Source of the DNA: Trichobilharzia szidati | Taxonomy: Eukaryota; Platyhelminthes; Trematoda; Strigeidida; Schistosomatidae | Direction: 5' to 3' | Length of the DNA stretch: 64,000 nucleotides | Assembly (NCBI GenBank): GCA_944472155.2 | Contig: OX235271.1 | Coordinates: 121,463,329 to 121,527,328, forward strand | In this document: piece by piece, positions 49,200 to 60,442 of the stretch | Layout of the letters: each line of letters begins with the position of its first letter | How positions within the stretch are numbered: position 1 is the first letter of the stretch | Notes under the pieces: model-generated | What the model saw: the letters and a program-made list of their open reading frames with translations, nothing else | Database searches by the model: none | Told to the model about the DNA's origin: nothing | Translations under genes and position numbers: made by a program

Positions 49200-50600
49200 T
49201 CTCTCAACGAAGTTTGAAAGTCCTACATAAATAAGTATGTTGAAAAGAGGATTTAATGTCAATGAAGCAGAAGATAAGTTGAAGTCTGAAGATGTAATCC
49301 CAAAAATATAAAGATTACTAAATGGAATAGATAAAATAAATGCACATAAAGTATGAGCACAATGTTCACTAGCACTAAAACGACATAAAAGCAAGGAATC
49401 TTTGAGAAACAAGAAATAGAAATCTAAAGTAACTTTAAGAGGAATAAGATCAAAATAATTATCAAATCACAGAAAGGCAATTCAAAAATAGCATCAGGCA
49501 AATCAGACCATTTGAAGAATTATAATATCCACATGCAAACAACATCTTATAAAGAAATTAAGAAATTCATCGACACTCATGTTAAAAGTTAAGAAATCCA
49601 TAGGAGACCTTATACGCCGAATGAAACCGTTTTTAGAGCAGTCTATATGGTTGTGAACTCGAACATAGGTTGAATTATTCAGAATCAGATAATGAAGAAA
49701 AATGGCTAGTTTCGACATCTTCAGCTTATATACACAATCACCAGTAAATGTGGCTATAGAAGCAGTCAGGAACGTACCCTTTTTTGACCAAGAACTTGGA
49801 CTTGGAACCAAAGTATATCACGCTAGCAGTGCAGCTATTTCTCACTTCTACAGCATTCCATTTTCAAGAGAAAATATATAATGAAATTGAGGGAGATGCT
49901 GTGGAGTCACCGATATCCCTGATTGTAACAGAAATACTCATGGATGAGTGAAGAAAATTAGTGATTGCAACGTTCAGTCTCACCCTTAGAGTGTGGTGGA
50001 AGTATGAGTTAAAAACACAGGGTATTGACAATTTTCTTGAACGCATCAGCTCAATGGTAAATACAATCCAATCCACTTACGAGTTGAAAAGTCATGAATG
50101 ACAGCTTCCAATGTTGGATTTCAGCAAAAAACGAAACAAAATTAAATTTTAACACTAGCATTAAAACTTAGATTTCAATTCATCTCAACCTTTGCCAAGA
50201 AAATAGGATTTGAGGAATGTTTAAGTAATAGGACAAAATAACTAAATAGTACGAAAGGCAGGAAGCAAAATATACAAGAGAAGCTCTAACGCTTAATAAT
50301 TACCCTGATAAATTAATCATGAGGTATTTAGGGAGTTATAGGAATAATAATAATAAGGATAACATGAGTGACAAGCAAACACAGACAGGTCACAATACAA
50401 AGAATAAGGAATTCAGTAGTGATGTCATTCAAAGCGGGAACCCTTGAAACCTTATGTAGGATTCTTGAAAAGCCAGAGATTAAAGTATTATTCAAACTCA
50501 CAAGCTCACTTAGAAACAAACTATTTCAGTTAAAAGATCCTATGGAGCCCACGAGACAAAATAATTTAATTGGTTTATCTAAGACCCTGCAACGATTGTT
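49200..50600 (+). pseudogene. Older Penelope-like element, 5' portion, degenerate
   Basis: The translation with stops and shifts parallels the intact copy. LKRGFNVNEAEDKLKSEDVI corresponds to LMKGMNFNISNKRLKPEDII, and EGDAVESPIS to the MGSPIS motif. WWKYE falls where WWRYVDD should be, so the catalytic Asp pair is gone. LPMLDFSKK and FQLKDPMEPTRQNNLI correspond to LPMLDCKIQ and NQLKDPIKMMNKNNLI. It breaks off at the start of the GIY-YIG domain, where a LINE is inserted. Confidence 0.88.
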
Positions 50601-50604
50601 AGAA

Positions 50605-52047
50605 ACTTCTCTTGCTTGTTCTTAAACCTTCTTTAAAATCTTTGAATGGCCCAAAGCAATTGCTAATAAATGCGGTAGAAAGCACTTTAGATGCTACCAC
50701 TGTACTACACCACGATATTGTTTCAAGTATTGACGAAGGTATAGAGTTTATCCCAAACTCCTTTTTAGACTACACTGATGATTTTAACTCCATTCCTAAA
50801 ACGCTTTTACTAAGCAAGCTGATTTTAGCATGCACTGAGTCTTCGGTCACAAGGTAACTGTCTCCCTATTTTTCGAGTAGGAGACAACATGTTTTAAATG
50901 GAAAGCGCTCCAATTCTTTGCTTACGAAAGCTGGTGTGCCTCAAGGTGCTGTACTTTCTTCATTTCTCTTTCATCGAAAGCCAATTTCATTATATATTCC
51001 GATGGTCTGGTAATTTCTGTCCCAGTAGTTTGTGCATTGAATCGTTCCGATATGAATACGTTTTTATCTGAAGTCAACAAAAAGTCTCATTTAAATGGTC
51101 TTAAAGTAAATCCATCTAAATGTCACACTGTTGATTTTAGTGTCAGTCATGAACAAGACATGTGTGGAGTGAATCAGTTTCAGGATTTTTTAATATCGAC
51201 AGAACTGTGATAGGGAGTAAGTCGAATATCTCCTATCTTGACATCACTTTCTCTTAGAATCCTTGTTAGTCGGCTCATATCTTATTGATTTCTAAGAAAA
51301 TTTTTCGCTTGAGTTCTTACATAAAGCAGCTGAAACTCTCTGGCATAGCCTCTTCTCTTACAGTTTACTAAATCATGCGTTCAACCCATTCTTTTTTACT
51401 GTTCCTCCTTATTCTTTCCTGAACTTCTCAAGAAAGACTATGTCATATTACGTGAAACAGTGAAGGACGTAAGCAGGGTTAGTGGGGTGCATTTGACTCG
51501 ACTAATTAACATTGTCGTTGATAGGCATTTGAATTCTTGCAAGCAGTTAGTTACTTTACTACTTTTACAGCTACTTTACTGCTCCTCCTTAGTCTTTCCT
51601 GGTCTACTGGAAAAGGACTATGCCATTTTGAGAAGGGTATTAAAGATTGTCAGTAGGGCAGGTGGTGTGCAACTTAGTCAACTTGTCACTACATTAGTTG
51701 ACAGGCATCTAAACTTATGCGAGAAATGGTCTAAATCAATATTGTCTGACCCTGAACACCCAGCGCCTCTATTCTCAACTCTCCCTTTGTATCTCATCTG
51801 GTGGAACTAGAAGTCAGTACAAAAGATTATATGCTCATAATACTAATCATAGGAACTCAACGATATCATATGTGGCCTGTATTTTACGCAACAGAGACAA
51901 TGTAAAGTGTGAAACTTATGAATTGCTATTCTGTTAGCTAAATAATCAGCCCTTTTATTATCTCCTATTTGTAATCTATGGTGACACTACCTCAATTAAC
52001 TAACAATCTTAGCTACTCACATTATTATTAGTATTTACATTTATTTT

Positions 52048-52083
<36 letters not shown>

Positions 52084-52480
52084 AATGACTTCACTGTCAC
52101 TACAAATACCAAATAAGCACTACTATTAACAATCCTGTAATATTATCTTTATAATTGTTTTTAAATATTATTCGATAAAATTAGATGCAATACTGTACCA
52201 AATGCTGAAAATTCCACACAGTAACATTAGTACTGTTTTGGGATAAAGCAAATTATTATTAAAGTTATCCTGTCTGATACCGAACATCCTCTTTACTCGC
52301 AACATTTTCTTTGTATCTCCTCGGGTAAAAACAGAACAAATTTTATAAACATTTATGCTCGTCCTGAAAAATATAAAAATTCAACCATTCCATTATTTAG
52401 CAGGGGTTTTGTGTGAAGAGACAAGTATCAAAAGGGAGCTTATAAACTTCTTAAATCAGTAAACAGTTAGCAAAGTATAA
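50605..52480 (+). pseudogene. Non-LTR retrotransposon inserted in the Penelope copy, 3' end reiterated
   Basis: RT-like motifs appear in order: FLDYTDDFNSIPKTLLLSKL, a QHVLNGKRSN segment, AGVPQGAVLSSFLF (motif B) and YSDGLVISVP (where ADD is expected). NPSKCHTVDF follows. The C-terminal part then repeats. A CSSL-FPGLLEKDYAILR block occurs at about 51410-51560 and again at 51565-51740. A LSDPEHP/LSDTEHP block occurs at about 51745 and 52273. Stops abound. Placement in the CR1/Jockey/Rex group is a guess. Confidence 0.8.
52048..52080. repeat. (AT)n microsatellite
   Basis: An uninterrupted TATATA run lies between the two reiterated LINE C-terminal segments. Confidence 0.95.
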
Positions 52481-52675
52481 CAAGAATTATTATATTATTT
52501 ACTCATAAATTCCTTATATTCCACAAACTTTCCATAGTTTCACTACTTTTATTATATTACGTATTCATACATTTATAAAAGGAGCTAAATTGTAGCGATA
52601 TGTATAAAAATGCTGTAAATTCCTTTCTGTTTAATTTTTACTTGGAATAAAGCGGTCGAATTATTATTATTAAAA

Positions 52676-52967
52676 CACATAGGTGAGGGTAGTAGGCCTG
52701 GGTCAGTTAGATTAATACAGCACAAGAACCCACAGAGTTATAGAGTAGCTGATCTTAATAAGATAGGGAATTTAGAAAAAAGCTCAGCTGTAGCATTACA
52801 TAAAGTCACACACAACCATAAATTGGGATGAAACAAAGTGGCAGTATTAAAATCTGGAGTAACAGGGTAGAAAGAGAGATTGATAACTCAAGCTTTATTT
52901 ATCGAATCAACCGAGAACATGCGCAAAGGAATGAGTCAACACCAATCCCAGACATCTACACTTAAGA
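52676..52967 (+). pseudogene. Older Penelope-like element, 3' portion (GIY-YIG C-terminus)
   Basis: Resumes the Penelope reading after the LINE. AVALHKVTHNHKLG matches SIAAHAWDKNHNIDW of the intact copy, and KERLITQALFIEST matches KERLITESIFIKVT. It is followed at once by the right inverted repeat. Confidence 0.85.
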
Positions 52968-53105
52968 CAAATGGAAAACAAGGAGACAACTATAAAATCA
53001 AGTTTCAAAGTTGTGTAGTTACAACTGATATGATTATGAACAATAAATTGTTTTTGAAACGTCATCGAGTAAATAATGCTGTTTCATTATGTGATATATC
53101 CAATA
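52968..53105. repeat. Terminal inverted repeat, right, of the older Penelope-like copy
   Basis: Inverse of 48956-49093. Inverted or direct terminal repeats are typical of Penelope-like elements. Confidence 0.85.
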
Positions 53106-55312
53106 AACAAGCTGATATGGAATACTCCTTGCGTAACTTCTGACCAAAAATATACAGTTAGACAGTTTATCAAAAAGCTGTTAAAATGGCATTTATGAAC
53201 ATCAGCTGGCAACAAAACATATGAAATTACATGTCAGAGAAGGATCGGTGAGCTAAGAAAGTTAGTTAAGTAGTCGTACGTAACCTAAAAGCACTAAGTG
53301 ATGAATAGCGTTCAGAAATGACTATTATTAAAACAATAAGTGCATGCAGACAGGGGTACTGTTCACCAAATTAAAAAATTCAGAATATGCATAAAGTGTG
53401 TTTTAAGGTTACCTGTTTGAGAAGAAACAATGAATGAAGATGGATTATATAACAAATTATTGTAGAAGGCAACTAAAGGTTTAAGGCCACAGTATTGAAA
53501 GAGATTGAATAAACCACTTTTGTATATACATTGCAGGGTTTTCCTTGTGTGCAGCAAGAGCTCTTGCTGTGGACGGAAGATGTAAACGGAAACTCTAGAA
53601 CGACTTGGCCTTATCCTATATGTCACTTTAAAAGATTTTTCTAATGATGCAGAACGATGTGTAACAATAAGGTGCTCAAGAATCGAGTTATTGGTTGATC
53701 TACCATTCTGGCAGACACTCCTGTGTACAATGCCTTACTGGTATGGTGTATGTACTTAGCCACATAACAGCAGGTGAAGTGGTATATATATTCATTAATA
53801 CTTGGATGGGGATTATCCATGAATTGGTGTATACACATGGAAGAGTTCAGGGAATACCATTCAGATCAACTTACATGTAAGAGTGGTGCTTTTCATAACT
53901 GTGTCACACATTAATGACCTACTAATAATACTTACGCCCACCTGAGTGATATTTTAAAACATTTCCAATAGAAATGAAAGAAAGCTGTTGCAACCTAACC
54001 TAAGAAAGATATCTGCATGAATTTCAGAAAGTTCATTACAGAGATCGTGAAAATAAGAGGAATCTCTCTGAAATACACAACAATGCGTAAAGTTGCAGCA
54101 TAGTATTTTACATCATACAAAAACACCGTTAAGTTATGCTTATTTCTGATAACCTCATCATCTTTAGTTGCATATCTAATATTGTCAGAACGGTCAACTT
54201 CCCTTTATGAATATTACCTAAGGCGAGTGGTGGAAACTTTCACGTCGATAGACAAGATATAAAATCTCAAGTTTAAAATATACAGGACTATCTATTGTAT
54301 ATAAGTTGTATTGGACAAGACAGGTGAAATTCTCTAAAGTGACGGAAATCTTGAATAGACTAAACATAATTTATGTAGACTGTCATGGATTTCAGAGTGG
54401 TTCTACCATGTAGATATATAAATTCGTTAAAAGAAAGTTAAATTAAAGAATCAATCTACCGATTCAGTGTATGAAATCAGTTTAATCAATGAGTCGATGC
54501 TTTGAAAGACTATCATTACTACTTTGTAAATCAGTAGTAGTAGTTTGAAATAACATTTCAAGCAGTTGTTAAGTTGTCAATCATATTACCTTGAGAGGCA
54601 ATCATCCGTTTGTACTTAGGAGATGATGTGATTAGGAGAAAACAGTCACATGTATTTTTATTTAGTTGACAGGTAAAAGGAATTAAACATAGTAGTTGAC
54701 ATAAAAATCGGAACTAAAATATTTTTTCTTTGAATGTTAATAGCTGATTATAAAATTAATAATGAACTGGAAATACGAGGAGTGGTGGTCAAAGTTTAGT
54801 TGTACTCAATCTATCTGTGTATAAATAATAACATGTTCTAGTACTCATTAACAATGATGAAAAGGGTGTAACAGCTGAACACACTGGTTGTATATATTGC
54901 TTAGAAAGAGTTTGAATAATGAATATCTGAATCATTTGGTTGAATTGTCGGTCCTAACTATAAATATACATCATGACTAAATATTTAATTATGCTATTTA
55001 CAGGTAGAAGATACTTCTTTTTTGTAAAAGAAAAGGTTTGTACATGAAATGCCAACAATTCAATATGAGCGTGAAGTTGAAACAACCTATTTCTGGTTTC
55101 GATTAGGGAACTTTGTAGGAAGCATTCATTTATATTCATTAACTTTGGATTACACTATCATCAGGTTAAATAAAGTGCCTCCTAATGAGATTGTGGACGA
55201 ATTTTGTTAAGTATTTATAATGAGGCTACTTACTAATCAATAGGTGGAACAAATGTAACTGTCGCCAGAGAATATACATCTTTATTACTGTTTTATTACA
55301 CTGTTACTTTAG
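53106..55312. other. Intron sequence; nothing firm
   Basis: Only short ORFs. A minus-strand AG/GTAAGT pair brackets about 49 bases near 53943-53991 with a phase that could fit the coiled-coil gene. Its peptide is not helical, so it is not called. Confidence 0.35.
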
Positions 55313-55534
55313 AACTACAGGACACTAACCAAGATGCAAGTATAAGTAGGACAACAAACACTGCTGGGTTGAAGGGGATTAGAATAAAGTCATCAAAACA
55401 AACGTTAGATGAAAAAGATGTTTCAGCAGCATTCAATGAGCTAATACAACTTCAGAGATTTATCTTACATACTGTTTATCCATACTTTTACCGAATGGAA
55501 TTGAAAAAAGGCGCTAAATGCCTTACAGTCAGTC
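55313..55534 (+). CDS. Candidate exon of an unidentified plus-strand gene
   Basis: The acceptor TTACTTTAG ends at 55312 and the donor GTAAGT starts at 55535, enclosing 222 bases with an open frame in phase 1-1. Peptide pieces include LDEKDVSAAFNELIQLQRFI and YPYFYRMELKKGAKCLTV, which look like a folded helical segment. No partner exon could be joined. The terminal ORF at 58650-58952 does not match in phase with this exon directly. It lies inside the big intron of the coiled-coil gene, on the other strand. Confidence 0.4.
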
Positions 55535-55649
55535 GTAAGTTTCTTCCAGTATGTTCAAAGCTATTCATTCTGATGGAATTCGATGTAAACTGAATTCATG
55601 CAGCGAAAGAAAAACAATGGTGTATATTGCAATGCACTGTTTTTTTGCC

Positions 55650-55873
55650 TTCATGTTCCCCAGCGGAACATAGGGCTTCAAGCTAGTGGCTTGAAGTTTC
55701 TGTAGCAGTGTTTATTTTACAGGATGGGGTTGCTAGCCTCATGCCCAACCTTTCCTCTTCACCAGCATTATTTCTGGCTTAGCAAGGCAAAGGAGTGTGT
55801 CGACCGGGGATCGAACCCCGGACCATGTGTATGGTTGGCGAGCGTCCTAACCGCAATGTCACCGACGCACGTA
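55650..55873 (-). mobile_element. tRNA-headed SINE with RTE-type tail
   Basis: Reverse-strand copy of the SINE at 25151. The head GCGTCGGTGACATTGCGG...GGGGTTCGATCCCCGG lies at 55868-55800 and the 3' tail GAAGCCCTATGTTCC at about 55679-55665. Body similarity to 25225-25350 is high. Confidence 0.88.
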
Positions 55874-56771
55874 ATGCACTGTTACTTAGTGTTATTTACA
55901 TAGGCGATAGAACATTGATAGATTGTTGAGATTGTATTAATTTAGTGATTCATCTTTTCATGTGTGGAATTAGTTGAGGAGGTGAAAAGCGCTGAACAAT
56001 TTAAAAAGTTATACTTTAGGCATTTGTAGAACGGACTGTGCAACCACCCATGTTGTTAAGATGGTTAAAGTATTAAACTTTGGGTAAAGGCTTAGTATCA
56101 ATAAGAGTTTACAAGCTCATAAAATATTACTTAAATGGAAAAAGTTACTAATGCATTGTGTAACTGTGCAATATATTGTAATATTCCAGTTGACTTACTT
56201 CATTCTCATAAGTGTTAAATGTATGACATCCTCCTTATTCAGCTTTTTCTGAAGAAATAAAAATAAAATGGGATAAATTAGAGGAATGGTTGGATAGATT
56301 AGAAGTGTTACTCACAATAACTGTTATTAATGTTGCATTTTGTTTTTACCAGTTAAGTGATTAACTGCATCAGTTTACACGAATGTTAATCTGTTAAAAA
56401 ACAACAACATCAGAATACTTCATTTTTTATAAGACAAAACCAAGACAATCTCAGTGGTAATACTGAGTAATCAGCAGTAATTGAACTAATAGAATTTCAT
56501 AATGAAGCACATATTTGCAAATGAAACAGAAAAGAGATTAAGTCAATAGACAGCACGGTGAAAATTCCAGTGTCCCAAATCACTGACAGAATCATTATGA
56601 ATCACAACTTGTCCTCGTCAATCTATGAGCAATGCTATCAGAACGGTATTTACTATTCATATTTGCTGAAATTCTCATTCATAGTTAACGATAGAAATAC
56701 CAGATGGTGCACACACAAAAGTCTGTCATTAAGCGTGGTATTGACAGATTCAAAACCATCTAAATGATACA
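55874..56771. other. Intron sequence; nothing recognised
   Basis: AT-rich, with only a 69-codon ORF of no known kind. Confidence 0.4.
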
Positions 56772-57813
56772 AAATATCTATTTTTAGATGAATCCTTATG
56801 CAATCACTTGAATGAAAATGGTTACATGCTGCAATTTGTCTGTTACAATCACTAACAGGCGAATGTGTGCAGTATTCTGGTCAAAGTATGTCACCGTTCG
56901 ACTCTGATATTTGTTAAATCATGGGAAATTCCCATTGTAACATATAGAAAATCAAAACAAATGATTCAGCGAAGAGACTCTTTTCAACGAATTTATCATC
57001 AAGATGTACAATCGTATATATATGGTTTTTAAGAAGTTATATCCGGGAGGAATTTTCAAAGTCATCTACAAGGCAAAGAGTAATTTACCCAAATCCCTAC
57101 GTACCCGACTCATCGTATTGCTGAAGCTTTGGCTATCGAAACAGAAAAGCCAGATCTCTTGTACAGAAAAAGTTCGTCAACCCCTCCAACTTTCATGGTC
57201 TTAATCCCTCTATGCTAAAGTATGGTAACCCCATCATATTTTAGCTCTACCAATTTTTCATTTTTCAATTGTATACTCTTCTTATTACGTCAATTGTTAC
57301 TATTACTACTCTCATTTTAACTGTCCCCGGTATTATTTCACTTGTTCCACTTGTCATTCTAAATCAATTCCTTTTCAACATTAATTCATGCTATTAAATT
57401 CACACAATATTACGTAACATTTTATTTTATTCGATGTCTACTAATCTATAATTCACACCTTTTCAAGTTCTATCCATCTATGAATTATTCTATATATGAC
57501 ATTAATTGCTTTGCCATTGACTTAACTACGATATAATCACAAACATTTCAGTTTTATTGCATTTCATATATTATTATTTATGCATTCACACCTAGTTAAT
57601 TCCCTCACCGGATATAACTTCTTAAAAACCAATATATACGATTGTACACTTGATGATAAATTGTTGAAAAGAGTCTCTTCGCTGAATCATTTGTTTTGAT
57701 TTTCTGTAACAAGTTCTACAGATTATTTGTATTCCACATTATATATAGTTATTAGTATTCATTCTTCGCATTCCGAGTGGGACGAACGATATTAACTGCA
57801 TATCTCCATTGCA
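56772..57813. repeat. Left arm of a small inverted duplication, carrying a transposon insert
   Basis: Outside the insert at 56943-57704 this arm is the reverse complement of 59188-59440 with few changes. It spans a unique stretch and the last about 45 bases of an RTE 3' end, so it is a segmental duplication and not two separate insertions. Confidence 0.9.
56943..57704. mobile_element. 762-base element with long terminal inverted repeats (MITE-like)
   Basis: The left end GAAAATCAAAACAAATGATT and the following CAGCGAAGAGACTCTTTTCAAC are inverted at the right end, ending GATTTTC at 57704. The inverted repeats run about 80 bases. TGTAACA flanks both sides (56936-56942 and 57705-57711), consistent with a 7-base target duplication. 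The other arm of the duplication (59285-59305) shows the uninterrupted site with one TGTAACA. A 66-codon internal ORF is not a recognisable transposase, so the element is probably non-autonomous. Confidence 0.82.
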
Positions 57814-57910
57814 CTCTGTTTTATGCCATGACTTTCAGCTGGCTCCACGACTGCCCACCAACTTTCATTTCCTGTTCTCATGATTTCCTTATTTCCTTCA
57901 ACAGATATTC
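57760..57910 (-). pseudogene. RTE-type LINE 3' end fragment
   Basis: The reverse strand gives the familiar end: TGGGCAGTCGTGGAGCCAGC, then ATGCAGTTAATATCG and the terminal CCACTCGGAATGCGAAG. Only about 150 bases are present. Confidence 0.75.
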
Positions 57911-58084
57911 GATAGCTTTCAATGGTGGTAGAAGCAGATACATTAGAATAACAAAAAGGACCTATATTAGATTTTCTGAATATATACCGAGAAATTTAAT
58001 GTAGATTTCGTTATGAACAAACATCAGTTATTTTTGATTGCACACTAGTCAGTAACTAGTGTAATGCGTCTAGTCCTATCTTCG

Positions 58085-58400
58085 GTGCAGACTGAATTCT
58101 ATCAGTCATGTTTGCAATGTGGCCACCATGCTAGGTGGCTCGCCATTACGGTGGTAACGTCTCTGATGCAGCACTGGGTGACGCGGGTTCGAATCTCAGA
58201 AGGGACATCAGTTCCTTCAAGGTTGCAGATACGCCTTGCTGATGAGTGCCAACTAGCACGAAACCTAGGTCCAAGGCTTCCTGCCGATTGCCTCCAACCA
58301 TCTAATACAAACATCAGTTAGACAGATCACTGAAAAGCACAAAGCGTCGAAAAGCTGTTTTGTCCTATTTCTCAGGACTCTCAATCGATGCACGCCAACA
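58085..58400 (+). mobile_element. tRNA-like SINE carrying a well-formed hammerhead (Sm-alpha-like)
   Basis: The head GGTGCAGACTGAATTCTATC is followed by a tRNA-like region (GGTGGTAACG, then GCGGGTTCGAATCTC near 58184, a B box). A hammerhead ribozyme (58233-58277) comes next. The 3' side ends in eroded repeat with AGCTGTTTTGTCC. The head recurs at 28317-28400 on the other strand. Confidence 0.85.
58233..58277 (+). ncRNA. Hammerhead ribozyme, type I, all core positions conserved
   Basis: Stem I GCCTTG (58233-58238) pairs perfectly with CAAGGC (58272-58277). The core CTGATGA is at 58239-58245. Stem II is GTGC (58246-58249) with GCAC (58256-58259) around loop CAACTA. GAAA is at 58260-58263. Stem III is the self-complementary ACCT/AGGT (58263-58270) with no loop. 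Cleavage is predicted after C58271 in a GTC triplet. The tiny stem III is typical of retroelement hammerheads, which often work best as dimers. Confidence 0.88.
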
Positions 58401-58649
58401 ACCCTACAAAAGATCAAATCGTGGACCTTCTGGCTACGAGAAAAAGATCAGTGACAATTCAGCTACTCGGGGCGGAACTCAATCACCCATGAATTATAAC
58501 TTCTGACGATTGCTGATATAAGGCTACCTTCAATGAGCATTACTACTTCACCTTAATAATGATAGACCACACTGGCCACGAGTTCTCAGTACAGCACATC
58601 AGGACACCTTTCCAGTAGGCATCAATGAGTCGGAAATTGATATTTGCAT

Positions 58650-58952
58650 TATGGGATTCGTAGGGATTGTGACTCATTTCAATGTAGATTATTGATGAAA
58701 TATACGTTGAAATCAATCCATATCCCTGTAAGAAAACCTATAATCCACATAGCGAAATGTCTACAATTAAGAGGAAGCAAATCTTTGAACAGAGCAGTCA
58801 TAAAACATCTGATTGACACAGGGCGTGAAATAGATACTTTGAGTTATTTCTTAATAATAAACGAACAATCAGAACCAAGTTTGTTGAAGTTTGCAGAGGC
58901 TATAACTATCAGATGCTTAAACCTGACTGATGCAATTTTAAGAAAGCTTTAA
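58650..58952 (+). CDS. Candidate terminal exon, unknown protein
   Basis: The open frame has about 100 codons with coding-like content: PVRKPIIHIAKCLQLRGSKS, then IKHLIDTGREIDTLSYFLI and SLLKFAEAITIRCLNL, ending TDAILRKL* at 58952. Helical and leucine-rich. An AG after TTTCAATGT at about 58683 is a possible acceptor. No family recognised. It could be the last exon of the gene that includes 55313-55534, but the phases do not join directly. Confidence 0.4.
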   Translation, partial: YGIRRDCDSFQCRLLMKYTLKSIHIPVRKPIIHIAKCLQLRGSKSLNRAVIKHLIDTGREIDTLSYFLIINEQSEPSLLKFAEAITIRCLNLTDAILRKL

Positions 58953-59187
58953 AAAGTCTCTCTTTGTCTCGCTAACTTGTCTTTTAACTCTAGTTTATTA
59001 TATCATCTTTCATCTAAATGAAAATGTGGATTTCTTTTTAATCTTATTCAGTTACATCACCATTTAATAAGCGTTAAGCTCCTTACTAAATTAACATAAC
59101 ACAAAATGTTTTTTTCTAATCTCATTTGAAAATATTAACACTACACCAGTGATTGAATTAATCTCAAATTGTTGGCCGAAAACAGCA

Positions 59188-59440
59188 TGCAATGGAAATA
59201 TGCAGTTAATATCGTTCGTCCCACTCGGAATGCGAAGAATGAATACTAATAACTATATATAATGTGGAATACAAATAATCTGTAGAACTTGTTACAAATA
59301 TCAGAGCCAAACGGTGACATACTCTGACCAGAATACTGCACACATTCGCCTGTTAGTGATTGTGACAGACAAATTGCGGCATGTAACCATTTTCATTCAT
59401 TCAAGTGATTGCATAAGGATTCATCTAAAAATAGATATTT
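59188..59440. repeat. Right arm of the small inverted duplication, empty site
   Basis: Reverse complement of the parts of 56772-57813 that flank the transposon. It shows the state before the insertion, apart from a 24-base difference next to the site. Confidence 0.9.
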
Positions 59441-60345
59441 AATATTGATGAACGCGTTCCTACGTGACATATGTTAACCAGTTAATGTATTTGTCTACCT
59501 TACTTAATTTACAATATTTCAGGTAAGGTGAAGTAATTGAAAAGAATCTAGAAAAGAATCAACTGATAAAAGTGAATTATTTTCAGTTCAAGTAGGTAAA
59601 CACCCAAGAATATTTTCATAGGTAAAAAACTTGACTGTTTTGGCTAACTGTTCTCTTATGTGCAGTGTAATGTTTCTCATCTTTTAAACCTTCTCCTGAA
59701 ATATATCAGCCTTGAAAATTAGGATATTTTTTTTAATGACTTCGTAGCAAACTTGTGTTGCTTCTCAGAAAAAAATATTCAAAACGTACATTAGCTGTCC
59801 TAATCTATTGAATTTCAGCGAAAATTGGCTATTTTACACAAAATGTACAATGAAAGGTTTGCCTCATTGAATTGACATTGAATTGAATTAGAACGGAAAC
59901 ATTTAGGGTGTTATAAAAATGTTTCAGTAATGCATTAAATAAAAATGAGAAACAGTAATAAACGCTATATTCGCGCAAGTGAAATTGAGAAGCCTTTGTA
60001 TTCTCTCCACCGTATTCATAACAAACTAAATGGTACAACGTATTGATAGGTAAGATAATATCTGAAAGTTCCAATGAGATATTAAGAAGGAAAAAAAGCA
60101 TATCAATACCTTAGTGAGTTTGTAGTCCAGATTTGGTTCTCAGCCGATTCACTCCTAAATGTCGCCGAGTTTACTTATTGATATCAAGACCAGAAAAAGA
60201 GGGTGGACTGGTTTTGAGGCTAGAAACTGCACCATCCATCATGTAAACACAACGTCATCGGTAATGAAACTTCGAAAAAAGATTTAAGCCCTATGTGTTT
60301 ATCTCACAACGAAAGGAATAGAAACAAAATATACCCGTGACTTAC
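59441..60345. other. Intron sequence; nothing recognised
   Basis: AT-rich. A 90-codon minus-strand ORF (60101-59829) has no domain I know. Confidence 0.4.
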
Positions 60346-60442
60346 TTTAGCGTCTTCTAAATCTTTTTGAATTTTTGTAATTTGTTCCTCTAAATCTTGA
60401 ATTGTTTGATGAAGTCTATCATTGGTACTTTTGCATGAATCT
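60346..60442 (-). CDS. Coiled-coil gene exon (LEEQITKIQKDLEDAK)
   Basis: The acceptor TACGCAG ends at 60443 and the donor GTAAGT starts at 60345. Length 97: one base, completing TT+A (Leu) from the exon at 63298, then 32 codons ending in phase 0. The peptide STNDRLHQTIQDLEEQITKI and on to QKDLEDAK is a textbook coiled coil. It is too short to appear in ordinary ORF lists. Confidence 0.78.

Noticed and set aside
52048..52080. Regularly spaced repeats as a CRISPR-like array
   Set aside because: Simple (AT)n microsatellite in a eukaryotic genome.
53943..53991. 49-base minus-strand exon that would bridge phases in the coiled-coil gene
   Set aside because: The phases fit, but the acceptor tract is poor and the peptide breaks the coiled coil. 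The 14-base micro-exon is a simpler solution.
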